Part shown: positions 39,727 to 47,223 of the stretch, in pieces | Layout: every line of letters begins with the position of its first letter | How positions within the stretch are numbered: position 1 is the first letter of the stretch | NCBI RefSeq assembly: GCF_000344615.1 | Contig: NZ_KB467824.1 | Span: forward strand, 4,181,767 to 4,245,766 | Direction of reading: 5' to 3' | DNA length: 64,000 nt | From: Janthinobacterium sp. CG3 | GTDB taxonomy: Bacteria; Pseudomonadota; Gammaproteobacteria; Burkholderiales; Burkholderiaceae_D | Notes under the pieces: model-generated | What the model saw: only the letters and a program-made list of their open reading frames with translations | Database searches by the model: none | Told to the model about the DNA's origin: nothing | Program-made: the position numbers and the translations under genes

Positions 39727-40327
39727 AACCCTACAGCGCGCGGCGCTACCCGGCGCCGGCTCGCCGGCCGCCACCACCGCCGCGTCGGACCGGGCCTTGC
39801 TGGCCGGCTGGCACACGGGACTGGCGATCGTCAACCTGCGCGGCAACGCCGACGACCCGGCGTTTCGCGCTGCGGTGGCGCAGGCGCTGAACCTGGAGTT
39901 GCCGGTGCAACCCTGCACCAGCGTGGCCGACGCCGTGTTCCGGCTGGTCTGGGCCGGCCCGGACGAGTGGTTTGTCGTCGGCCCCAAGGGCCGGGCGGCG
40001 GCCATCGAAGCGCGGCTGCGCACGGCGCTGGCCGGCATCCACCACGCGGTGACCGACGTCAGCGGCGGGTATACCGTGCTGCACCTGAGCGGCCCGCCGG
40101 TGCGCGAGGTGCTGGCCCAGGGCTGCCCGCTGGACTTGCATCCGCGGGTGTTCCAAACCGGCTCCAGCGCCGGCTCGCTGTTCTTTAAAACCTCGGTCTG
40201 GCTGTGGCAAACCGACGCGGCGCCCACGTACGAAGTACTGGTGCGCAGCAGTTTCACCGCTTACTTCTGGCTGATGCTGGAGCGCGGCACGCAGGAGTGC
40301 GGCCTGGTCAGGCGCCGTTTTTTATGA
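39719..40327 (+). CDS. soxG: Sarcosine oxidase gamma subunit
   Basis: The 202-residue protein has the SoxG pattern: GLAIVNLRGNADDPAF, AVFRLVWAGPDEWFVVGP and VTDVSGGYTVLHLSGPPVREVLAQGCPLDLHPRVF. It completes the heterotetramer. The ATG at 39719 overlaps the last codons of soxA by eight bases. It closes the cluster, and the next gene is convergent. Confidence 0.93.
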   Translation: MFETLQRAALPGAGSPAATTAASDRALLAGWHTGLAIVNLRGNADDPAFRAAVAQALNLELPVQPCTSVADAVFRLVWAGPDEWFVVGPKGRAAAIEARLRTALAGIHHAVTDVSGGYTVLHLSGPPVREVLAQGCPLDLHPRVFQTGSSAGSLFFKTSVWLWQTDAAPTYEVLVRSSFTAYFWLMLERGTQECGLVRRRFL

Positions 40328-40341
40328 ACGCCAACCGCCCG

Positions 40342-41358
40342 CTACACGCGCTGCGTGCAGACGCCGACGGTGACGCCGGGCAGCAGGATCGGCTGCCACA
40401 GCACTTGCAACTGCGACGGCGGGGTACCGCCTAGCAGCGACAGCAGCATGTCGATCATCTTGGCGCCGGCCTGGCGCGGCTCCGGCTGGTCGATGGTGGT
40501 GACGTTCGAGCCGACCAGGGTGTCTTCGACGCTGCCCCAGACGATCACCGAGATGTCCTTGCCGATGTCGATGCCGGCGTCGAGCAGCGCGCGCACCGCC
40601 CCCACGCCGGACAGGTGGTTGTCGACGATGACGGCGGTCGGCCGCGGCGAACAGGCCAGCAATTGCTGCATGGCCTGGTAGCCGGTGCGGCGGTCCAGCG
40701 TGTTCTCGATCAGGTGGCGCGGGTCGATCGCCAGGCCGGCCGCGGCCATCGACCGCACGAAGCTGTCCTTGCGCTGGCGCGCGAAATTCAGTTCGAGCGG
40801 CGCGCTGACCAGGGCGATGCGCTGGTGGCCCAGCCCGAGCAGGCGCTCGACGCCGAGGCGGATGCCGGCCTCGTTGTCGTAGTCGAACCAGGCGTACGGC
40901 GTCTCGCTCTGGGTGCGGCCGTGGGCGACGAAGGGAAAGCCGGCCCGGCTCAGGTAGGCGATGCGCTCGTCGTGCACCAGGGTGCGGCCGACCACCAGGC
41001 CGTCGACGCGCTTGCCGCGCACCATGTGCTCGTACGAGGGCTGCTCGTTGTGCGGCGACACCGGGGCGATGATCAGGTTCATCTTCTTCGCCTCCAGCGC
41101 CTCCGACATGCCGGCCACGACGCCGAGGAACATGGCGTCGCCCAGGTCGGTCGGCAACAACGGGTAGATGATGCCGACCACGTTCGAGCGCCCCACCGCC
41201 AGGCTGCGGGCCATTGGATTGGCCTCGTAGCCGACTTCCTTGGCGGCCGCCAGCACCCGCTCGCGGGTGCGGAAATTGACCTCCGGATAGCCGTTCAAAG
41301 CGCGGCTTACGGTCGTTTTCGACATGCCGAGGGCGATTGCGAGGCTCTTGAGATTCAT
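40342..41358 (-). CDS. LacI-family regulator of the disaccharide operon
   Basis: The 338-residue repressor has an N-terminal LacI helix-turn-helix (MNLKSLAIALGMSKTTVSRALNGYPEV) and a periplasmic-binding-like sugar domain (NVVGIIYPLLPTDLGDAMFLGVVAGM). It is the last gene of the GH65-pgmB-MFS operon, 40 bases after the transporter. The likely operator is the 20-base palindrome upstream of GH65, a placement by inference. Confidence 0.9.
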   Translation of the reverse strand: MNLKSLAIALGMSKTTVSRALNGYPEVNFRTRERVLAAAKEVGYEANPMARSLAVGRSNVVGIIYPLLPTDLGDAMFLGVVAGMSEALEAKKMNLIIAPVSPHNEQPSYEHMVRGKRVDGLVVGRTLVHDERIAYLSRAGFPFVAHGRTQSETPYAWFDYDNEAGIRLGVERLLGLGHQRIALVSAPLELNFARQRKDSFVRSMAAAGLAIDPRHLIENTLDRRTGYQAMQQLLACSPRPTAVIVDNHLSGVGAVRALLDAGIDIGKDISVIVWGSVEDTLVGSNVTTIDQPEPRQAGAKMIDMLLSLLGGTPPSQLQVLWQPILLPGVTVGVCTQRV

Positions 41359-41398
41359 TTGGGAACAGTCTGGATGTGGGCTTAGGATGTCGAAAAAC

Positions 41399-42667
41399 CT
41401 AGCCCCGGGTGCCGATTATAGCCGACTGCCCGGCCTCCGCCTGCCCCTCTTCTACCGCCTTTTTGAAGAAAAACAACGTTATCAGCACAATTGAAATCGG
41501 CACCAGGGTCAGATAAAACGCGAAGTGGCCGCTAAAGTTGCCAAATACGTAGCCGGTGACCAGCGAACCGGTGGTGCCGCCCAAGGCCGAGAAGATCACC
41601 AGCAAGCCGGTCATCGACGAGTGCTGGTTCTTCGGCAGGGAGCTGAGCATGACCGAGTTGATGCCCGGGTAAATCGGCGCCATGAACAGGCCGATCAGCG
41701 GAAACAGGAAGGTCGCCACCGGCGCCGTGGCCCAGGTCACGTTCGGGTCGAGCACCACGTTGTGCGTCAGCGGCAGCGCCAGCAGCACCATCGCGGCCAT
41801 GCCGATGACGCAGCCGTTCATGACCGGATACCAGTTCAGCTTGCGCATCAACACGCCGGCCGACAGGCGCCCGACGGCCAGGCAGGCGGCGAAGATGCTG
41901 GTCACTTCCACGCTCATGGCGGTCGGCAGTTTCAGGATTTCATTGTTAAAGGTGGGCAGCCAGGTGCCGACGCTCTGCTCGATCAGCACGTACAGGAAGG
42001 CGGTCAGCACGAACACGCACACCAACGGCTTGAAGAACAGTTTGATCATCGCGGCGAAGTCTTGCGCAACGCTGCGCCCGGCCGGCAACTGCGCGCCGGC
42101 TTCGTCGAACGGGGTCGCCAGCAACAGCAGGAAGGTCAGCGCGCACAGCGCCGCCAGCGGCCAGTACACTTGCAGCCAGCTCTGCGACTTCGGGTCGCCG
42201 GAGTCGATGAAGTAGCCGAACACCCAGTAGGCGCTGAGCACGCCGACCATGAAAAAACCCTCCAGCGTGTTCATGATGCTGGCGTGCTGGCGGCGGTCGT
42301 TGGCGATCAGGCCCAAGGTCGAATACACCGACACCTTGATCAGCGCGAACGCCACGCCGACGCACAGGAACAGCATCTTGGTGGTCAGGAACGACGGCAA
42401 CAGGGGCATCGCGACGCAGGCGCCGGTGACGATGGCCAGCCCGGCCAGCATGGCCTTTTTGTAGCCGATGCGCGGCAGGAACGAGGCCAGCAGGAACGAT
42501 ACGACGGCGATCGGCAAGTCCTTGAAGCCCTCCAGCGCGCTGGCGCCGGCCTTGCTCACGTCATAGTTGCCGATGACTTGCAAAATCACCGTCCCGACGC
42601 TGTTGAGCAGGATGGCGAAGACGAAATAGATCAGGAACAGGATAAAAAATATGCGTTGGTTTTTCAC
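41399..42667 (-). CDS. MFS sugar transporter
   Basis: The 422-residue protein has 12 hydrophobic segments and the MFS loop motif near ASFLPRIGYKKAM. It begins MKNQRIFFILFLIYFVFAILLNSVGTVILQ, resembling FucP-type sugar permeases. Start codon GTG (42665-42667) follows ACGGAGACACC. By operon context it should import the disaccharide split by the GH65 phosphorylase; the actual sugar is not readable from sequence. Confidence 0.88.
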   Translation of the reverse strand: MKNQRIFFILFLIYFVFAILLNSVGTVILQVIGNYDVSKAGASALEGFKDLPIAVVSFLLASFLPRIGYKKAMLAGLAIVTGACVAMPLLPSFLTTKMLFLCVGVAFALIKVSVYSTLGLIANDRRQHASIMNTLEGFFMVGVLSAYWVFGYFIDSGDPKSQSWLQVYWPLAALCALTFLLLLATPFDEAGAQLPAGRSVAQDFAAMIKLFFKPLVCVFVLTAFLYVLIEQSVGTWLPTFNNEILKLPTAMSVEVTSIFAACLAVGRLSAGVLMRKLNWYPVMNGCVIGMAAMVLLALPLTHNVVLDPNVTWATAPVATFLFPLIGLFMAPIYPGINSVMLSSLPKNQHSSMTGLLVIFSALGGTTGSLVTGYVFGNFSGHFAFYLTLVPISIVLITLFFFKKAVEEGQAEAGQSAIIGTRG

Positions 42668-42748
42668 GGTGTCTCCGTAGGTTTGTCATATTGGTTTTTC
42701 TTATTATTGTATTTTTTAGTATGAGGAAAATTGATGTGGCGCCTTAGC

Positions 42749-43399
42749 TTACTGGTAGACGTTCAGGTCGAACCGGTCGAGCCCGGAAATGACCAGGTCG
42801 GCCTGCGTCAGCACCTCGGGCAGGCCGACGCCGAGCGCGTACATGCCGGCCGCCTTGATCGACGCCACGCCGGCCACCGCGTCTTCGACGCCGAGGCAGT
42901 CGGCCGGCGCCACGCCCAGTTCCGCCGCCGCCTTCAGGAAAATCTCCGGGTCCGGTTTGCCCCTGGCGATGCGCGAGGCGTCGACCACGTAGTCGAAGTC
43001 GCTGGTAATGCCGAGCCGCTCCAGCACCGTGAAGGCGTTCTTGCTGACCGAGGCCAGGCCGACCTTCATGCCGGCCGCGCGGACCTTCATCAGCGCCTCC
43101 ATCGCGCCCGGCAGCAGGTTGTTGGCCGACATGGTCTCGATCAGCTGGCGGTAGTGCAGGTTCTTGGCCTCGGCCAGCGCCAGCTTTTGCGTCGGCATGA
43201 ACGCGCGCCCCGACGACGCCAGGATCAGGTCGAGCGATCCCATCCGGTCGATGCCCTTGAGTTGCTCGTTGAAGGCGCAGTCGAAATGCACGCCGACCGC
43301 TTCCGCCAGCCGCTTCCAGGCCAGGAAGTGGTAGTGGGCGGTGTCGGTAATGACGCCGTCGAGATCGAAGATAACAGCTTTGAATCGGCTTGGACGCAT
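42749..43399 (-). CDS. pgmB: Beta-phosphoglucomutase
   Basis: The 216-residue HAD-family enzyme has the nucleophile motif FDLDGVITDTAHYHFLAWK (Asp12, Asp14), the cap residues around GIDRMGSLDLIL, and the downstream GLASVSKNAFTVLERLG and GKPDPEIFLKAA motifs. It converts beta-D-glucose-1-phosphate, the product of the neighbouring inverting GH65 enzyme, to glucose-6-phosphate. AAGGGGAAAAACC precedes the ATG, 18 bases after GH65. Confidence 0.94.
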   Translation of the reverse strand: MRPSRFKAVIFDLDGVITDTAHYHFLAWKRLAEAVGVHFDCAFNEQLKGIDRMGSLDLILASSGRAFMPTQKLALAEAKNLHYRQLIETMSANNLLPGAMEALMKVRAAGMKVGLASVSKNAFTVLERLGITSDFDYVVDASRIARGKPDPEIFLKAAAELGVAPADCLGVEDAVAGVASIKAAGMYALGVGLPEVLTQADLVISGLDRFDLNVYQ

Positions 43400-43417
43400 G
43401 GTTTTTCCCCTTTGGTT

Positions 43418-45754
43418 TTACGCGCGCGACAGCACCGGCGCGGACAGTGTCAATTCAAGCGCCTCGGCGCGGTGCGCAAAACTCAGCGCCTCGCCCTGCA
43501 GCAGGCGGTACTCGGTGCGGCCGGGTTCGACCCGCACCTGCAGTAGCGCGCCCTTGAAGTGAATCTTGAAGGTGTAGTGGCGCCACTGCGCCGGCAGCGT
43601 CGGCGCGAAGCGCAGCGCGCCCTTGACCACGCGCATGCCGGCGAAGCCATAGGCCACGCCCATCCAGGTGCCGGCCATCGCCGCCGTGTGCACGCCGTAG
43701 TGGGTGTTGCCGTGGGTGTCGTCCAGGTCCAGCCGCGCGGTCTCCATGAAGAAGTCGTAGGCCTTGCGGTGGTAGCCGATCTCCGAGGCGATGATGCTGT
43801 AGATGCAGGACGACAGCGACGAGTCGTGCGTGGTGACCGGCTCGTAGTAGTCGAAGTCGCGGCGCTTGTCCTCCAGCGAGAATTCCTCGCTCAGCAGCAG
43901 CAGCGCCAGCACCACGTCGGCCTGCTTGCAGACCTGGTGGCGGTAGATCACCATCGGGTGGTAGTTCAGCAGCAGCGGGTAGTTTTCCTTCGGCGTGTTG
44001 GCGAAATCCCACACTTTTTTCGACAGGAAGCTGTCGTCCTGGGCGTGGATTTGCAGCGCCACGTCGTAGGGCAGCGCCATCAGGCCGGCGGCGCGGCGCC
44101 ATTCCTCCGGCTCGGCGGCGTCCAGCGCCATCAAGCCGGCGATGCGCGCGAACTCGCCCGGCTGCGCCGCGGCGATGCGCGCGGCGACGTCGGCGGCGAA
44201 GTTCAGGTGCATGCGCGCCATCGCGTTGGTGTAGTAGTTGTTGTTGACCAGCGCCGTGTACTCGTCCGGCCCGGTCACCTGGTTGATGCAGAAGCGCCCG
44301 CCGCGGTCGTAGCTGCCGATGCCGAGCCAGATGCGCGCCGTCTCCATCAGGATTTCGGCGCCGCAGCGCAGCATATAGTCGTCGTCGCCGGTGGCCTCGA
44401 AGTACAGCTTGATCGAATAGGCGATGTCGGCGTTGATATGGTATTGCGCGGTGCCGGCCGGGAAGTAGGCCGAGCATTCCTCGCCCGCGATGGTGCGCCA
44501 CGGATACAGCGCGCCCTTGTCGTGCGACATCTGGCGGGCGCGTTCGCGCGCCTTGCCCAGGCCGGCGTAGCGGTACTCCAGCAGTTTCCTGGCGATGTCC
44601 GGCTTGCTGTACAGGAAGAACGGGAAGATATAAATCTCCGTGTCCCAGAAATAGTGGCCCTCGTAGCCCTCGCCGGTGACGCCCTTGGCCGAGATATTGG
44701 TCTTGCCGTCGCGCCCCACCGATTGCAGCAGGTGGAACTGGTTGAAATGGATGCCCTGCTGCAGCGCGTCGTCGCCGGCGATTTCGACGTCGGCCCGCTG
44801 CCAGAAATCGGCCAGGTACTGCGCCTGTTCCAGCAGCAGCGCGTCGAAGCCGCTCGCCTGCGCCTGCGCCAGCGCGTCGCGGCTGCGCCACATCAATTCC
44901 TTGGCCGGATAGTCGCGCGAGGAGTAATAGCAGCCGAACTTGGTCAGGCGCACCGCCTGCCCCTCGTCGGCCTGCACCTCGTAGGACTGCTCCAGGCGCT
45001 GGCCGTTTTTCAGCAGCCGCAGCGCGTGCGGGCCGGCGTGCCGCAACTCGGTCGCGGTGGCGCTGACCAGCGAGAAGCCGCTGTTGCCGGTGCGTTGCAA
45101 CAGCGCCGAAAAATGTTCCTCCTGGTCGCTGTCGACCAGGTGCAGCGCCGGGCCGGAGACGGACGAGCCGATACGCGGGTCGTCGCCGGCCTCGAGGTTT
45201 TTGACGGCGCCGTCGAGGGTCGAGACCAGCCGCACGCGGCCGAAGAAATTCAGCGGCGTCACCACGTATTCCATCGCGAACAGGTGCTTGTGCTCGAAGC
45301 ACACCACGCGCCGGCTGACGATCGACACGCGCCGGCCCTTCTTCGACTTCCATTGCAGCGCGCGGTGCAGCACGCCGGTGCGGAAGTCCAGCGTACGCTC
45401 GTATTTTTCGACAGTGCCCTGCAGCAGGTCGAAGCGCTCGTCCTCGATCCACAGGCCGATGCCCTTGCCGTTGGGCACGTTGAGCATGAACTGGTTGGTC
45501 TTGGCCAGGCCGAACGCCGCCTCCGGATAGTGGATCGGCTCGGACTCGTAGAAACCGTTCAGGTAGGTGCCGTCGAGCGAGGTGCCGGCCGGTCCGCTGT
45601 AACCCTCCTCGTGGCTGCCGCGCAGGCCGATATAGCCGTTGCCCAGCGCGAACAAGGTTTCATCGAGAAAATGCGATTGCGTATCAAACGACGTCTCGCG
45701 GATGCACCAGGCATCGAGGGGATAGCTGTGTTTGGGCTTGGCGGACGAGTGCAC
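43418..45754 (-). CDS. GH65 disaccharide phosphorylase (maltose/kojibiose/trehalose type)
   Basis: The 778-residue enzyme has the GH65 plan. The N-terminal domain includes LFALGNGYIGLRGSHEEGYSG, followed by the (alpha/alpha)6 barrel with GVTGEGYEGHYFWDTEIYIFPF. The general-acid motif is NQVTGPDEYTALVNNNYYTN (Glu498), and a phosphate-site HDSSLSSCIYSIIASEIGY and C-terminal domain follow. It cleaves an alpha-glucobiose with phosphate, giving beta-glucose-1-phosphate and glucose. The linkage it prefers cannot be told from sequence. GTG start after AGGAATGTACC. First gene of the operon, behind a perfect palindrome. Confidence 0.92.
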   Translation of the reverse strand: MHSSAKPKHSYPLDAWCIRETSFDTQSHFLDETLFALGNGYIGLRGSHEEGYSGPAGTSLDGTYLNGFYESEPIHYPEAAFGLAKTNQFMLNVPNGKGIGLWIEDERFDLLQGTVEKYERTLDFRTGVLHRALQWKSKKGRRVSIVSRRVVCFEHKHLFAMEYVVTPLNFFGRVRLVSTLDGAVKNLEAGDDPRIGSSVSGPALHLVDSDQEEHFSALLQRTGNSGFSLVSATATELRHAGPHALRLLKNGQRLEQSYEVQADEGQAVRLTKFGCYYSSRDYPAKELMWRSRDALAQAQASGFDALLLEQAQYLADFWQRADVEIAGDDALQQGIHFNQFHLLQSVGRDGKTNISAKGVTGEGYEGHYFWDTEIYIFPFFLYSKPDIARKLLEYRYAGLGKARERARQMSHDKGALYPWRTIAGEECSAYFPAGTAQYHINADIAYSIKLYFEATGDDDYMLRCGAEILMETARIWLGIGSYDRGGRFCINQVTGPDEYTALVNNNYYTNAMARMHLNFAADVAARIAAAQPGEFARIAGLMALDAAEPEEWRRAAGLMALPYDVALQIHAQDDSFLSKKVWDFANTPKENYPLLLNYHPMVIYRHQVCKQADVVLALLLLSEEFSLEDKRRDFDYYEPVTTHDSSLSSCIYSIIASEIGYHRKAYDFFMETARLDLDDTHGNTHYGVHTAAMAGTWMGVAYGFAGMRVVKGALRFAPTLPAQWRHYTFKIHFKGALLQVRVEPGRTEYRLLQGEALSFAHRAEALELTLSAPVLSRA

Positions 45755-45782
45755 GGTACATTCCTTTTACGCTGGGTTGAAT

Positions 45783-45802
45783 AATTCAAACCGGTTTGAA
45801 TT
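45783..45802. promoter_or_regulatory. Perfect 20-bp operator upstream of GH65
   Basis: AATTCAAACCGGTTTGAATT is a perfect even palindrome with a central CG step, as in LacI-family operators. It lies 29-48 bases before the GTG of the GH65 gene and is the likely site of one of the two LacI proteins in this locus. Confidence 0.75.
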
Positions 45803-45876
45803 TTATGCAAAAAAGACAAGGCCGGTTTTGTTCGTGGTGTACTACAAGGAGAAACTACAGCAAGCGCGTCCCGTAG

Positions 45877-45906
45877 GTCGGCTTAGCCGGCACGGCGTCA
45901 GCCGAC
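45877..45906. repeat. REP-like hairpin
   Basis: GTCGGCT (45877-45883) and AGCCGAC (45900-45906) form an inverted pair within CGTAGGTCGGCTTAGCCGG, a pattern like the GTAGGTCGG-type extragenic repeats of many proteobacteria. It lies between the second LacI gene and the GH65 operator. Only this copy was noticed here. Confidence 0.45.
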
Positions 45907-45952
45907 GCTCCGGCGCAAGCGAAGTCCCATCCAGCGCGCCGCGCCACCTCAA

Positions 45953-46960
45953 TCAGGTCTGGCGCACCATCAAGGTGGTCGGCAGCATCTCAGACGTGAC
46001 GTTGTCGCCGTGAATCAGGCCCAACATTTTTCGCGCCAACAGCACCCCGCCGTCGCGCAGGTACTGGTGCACGCTGGTCAGCGGCGGCACGAAGCTGGCG
46101 GCGCCGGGCGTGTCGTCGTAACCGATCACCGACACGTCCTCCGGCACCCGCAACCGCTTTTCGGCCAGCGCGCGGATCGCGCCCATCGCCAGCAAATCGC
46201 TGGCGGCGAACAGGCCGTCGAACCCGGCCCCCTTCTTTTTCAACAGCGCCGCGACGCTGTCGAAACCGGCCTCGAAGGTGAAGGCCTTCGGGCGCACGAT
46301 ATGCACCATCGCCTGGCCGCCCATTGCCTCGATGAAACCGGCGCAGCGCTCTTGCACCTCGGCATGGTCGACGTCGCCGAGGAAAATCAACTGCTTGCGG
46401 CCCTGTTCGAGGAAGCGCTTGGCGGCGCTGACGCCGCCCTTGCGGTTGTCGCTGCCGACCACGATGTAGTCGGCGCCGGCCTCCGGCGCGCCCCACACCA
46501 CCAGCGGCAGGCCGGCCTTCTGCAGGAAGCGCACCGCCTCGCCGTGCGAACCCTGGCCCAGCAGGATCAAACCGTCGGCGCCCTGCACCGGCGCGGTGTC
46601 CATCAACTGCTTCGAGGTCAGCACCACGCTGTAGCCGGCCGTCGTCAGCTCCTGCGTGATACCGCCGAGCAGCTCAAGCGGATACGGGTCCGACATCGGC
46701 CGGCCCTTGACGGGCGTCATCTCGACCACCACCGCCACCGAGTAACTGCGGCGCATGCGCAAATTGCGCGCGCTCACGTTCAAGCGGTAGCCCTGCTCGT
46801 TGGCGATCCGGCGCACTTTCTCGCGCGTCTCCAGCGTCACCAAAGGGCTGTCGCGCAGCGCCCGGGAAACCGTGATCTTGGAGACCCCGGCCAGGCGGGC
46901 CAGGTCTTCCATCGTCAGGCCGGACTCGCTTTTGCGCACACCGATGTTGTTCGAAGGCAT
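45953..46960 (-). CDS. LacI-family regulator divergent from TonB receptor
   Basis: The 335-residue repressor has the helix-turn-helix LTMEDLARLAGVSKITVSRALRDSPLV (from residue 15) and a sugar-binding domain (SYSVAVVVEMTPVKGRPMSDPYPLELLGGI). It is divergent from the TonB-dependent receptor with a tandem operator between them, so it probably represses the receptor and itself. It differs clearly in sequence from the first LacI gene, suggesting a separate operator specificity. Confidence 0.9.
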   Translation of the reverse strand: MPSNNIGVRKSESGLTMEDLARLAGVSKITVSRALRDSPLVTLETREKVRRIANEQGYRLNVSARNLRMRRSYSVAVVVEMTPVKGRPMSDPYPLELLGGITQELTTAGYSVVLTSKQLMDTAPVQGADGLILLGQGSHGEAVRFLQKAGLPLVVWGAPEAGADYIVVGSDNRKGGVSAAKRFLEQGRKQLIFLGDVDHAEVQERCAGFIEAMGGQAMVHIVRPKAFTFEAGFDSVAALLKKKGAGFDGLFAASDLLAMGAIRALAEKRLRVPEDVSVIGYDDTPGAASFVPPLTSVHQYLRDGGVLLARKMLGLIHGDNVTSEMLPTTLMVRQT

Positions 46961-47040
46961 TCATCACTCTTTGGTTGGTACGGAACTGTAGCAGGACTGC
47001 GGACGCATTATGACAGGTTTTTGCAAGTTGTCTCATTTAA

Positions 47041-47078
47041 TGACATCGATATCATTTGGATTGACATCGATATCATTT
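47041..47078. promoter_or_regulatory. Tandem operator between LacI gene and TonB receptor
   Basis: TGACATCGATATCATTT occurs twice, at 47041-47057 and 47062-47078, exactly 21 bases apart. Each copy contains TGACATCGATATCA, a near-palindrome centred on ATCGAT. The spacing puts both sites on the same helical face, as expected for a repressor dimer pair. Confidence 0.75.
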
Positions 47079-47223
47079 CTTGATTCAATGGCCATTCTTT
47101 CGCATCCGCCAAAAATCCGGCGGGTCCGCCGCAGACCGGCGGGAGTGCGCAAGATGGGGACGGGAACCGCCTGGGGCGCCGTCCGGGAGACGACAAATGA
47201 TTACAAAAAAAGAAGGTATGCAT

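Noticed and set aside
43559..45784. 741-residue open frame antisense to the GH65 gene
   Set aside because: Mirror of a high-GC coding region; no recognisable domain.
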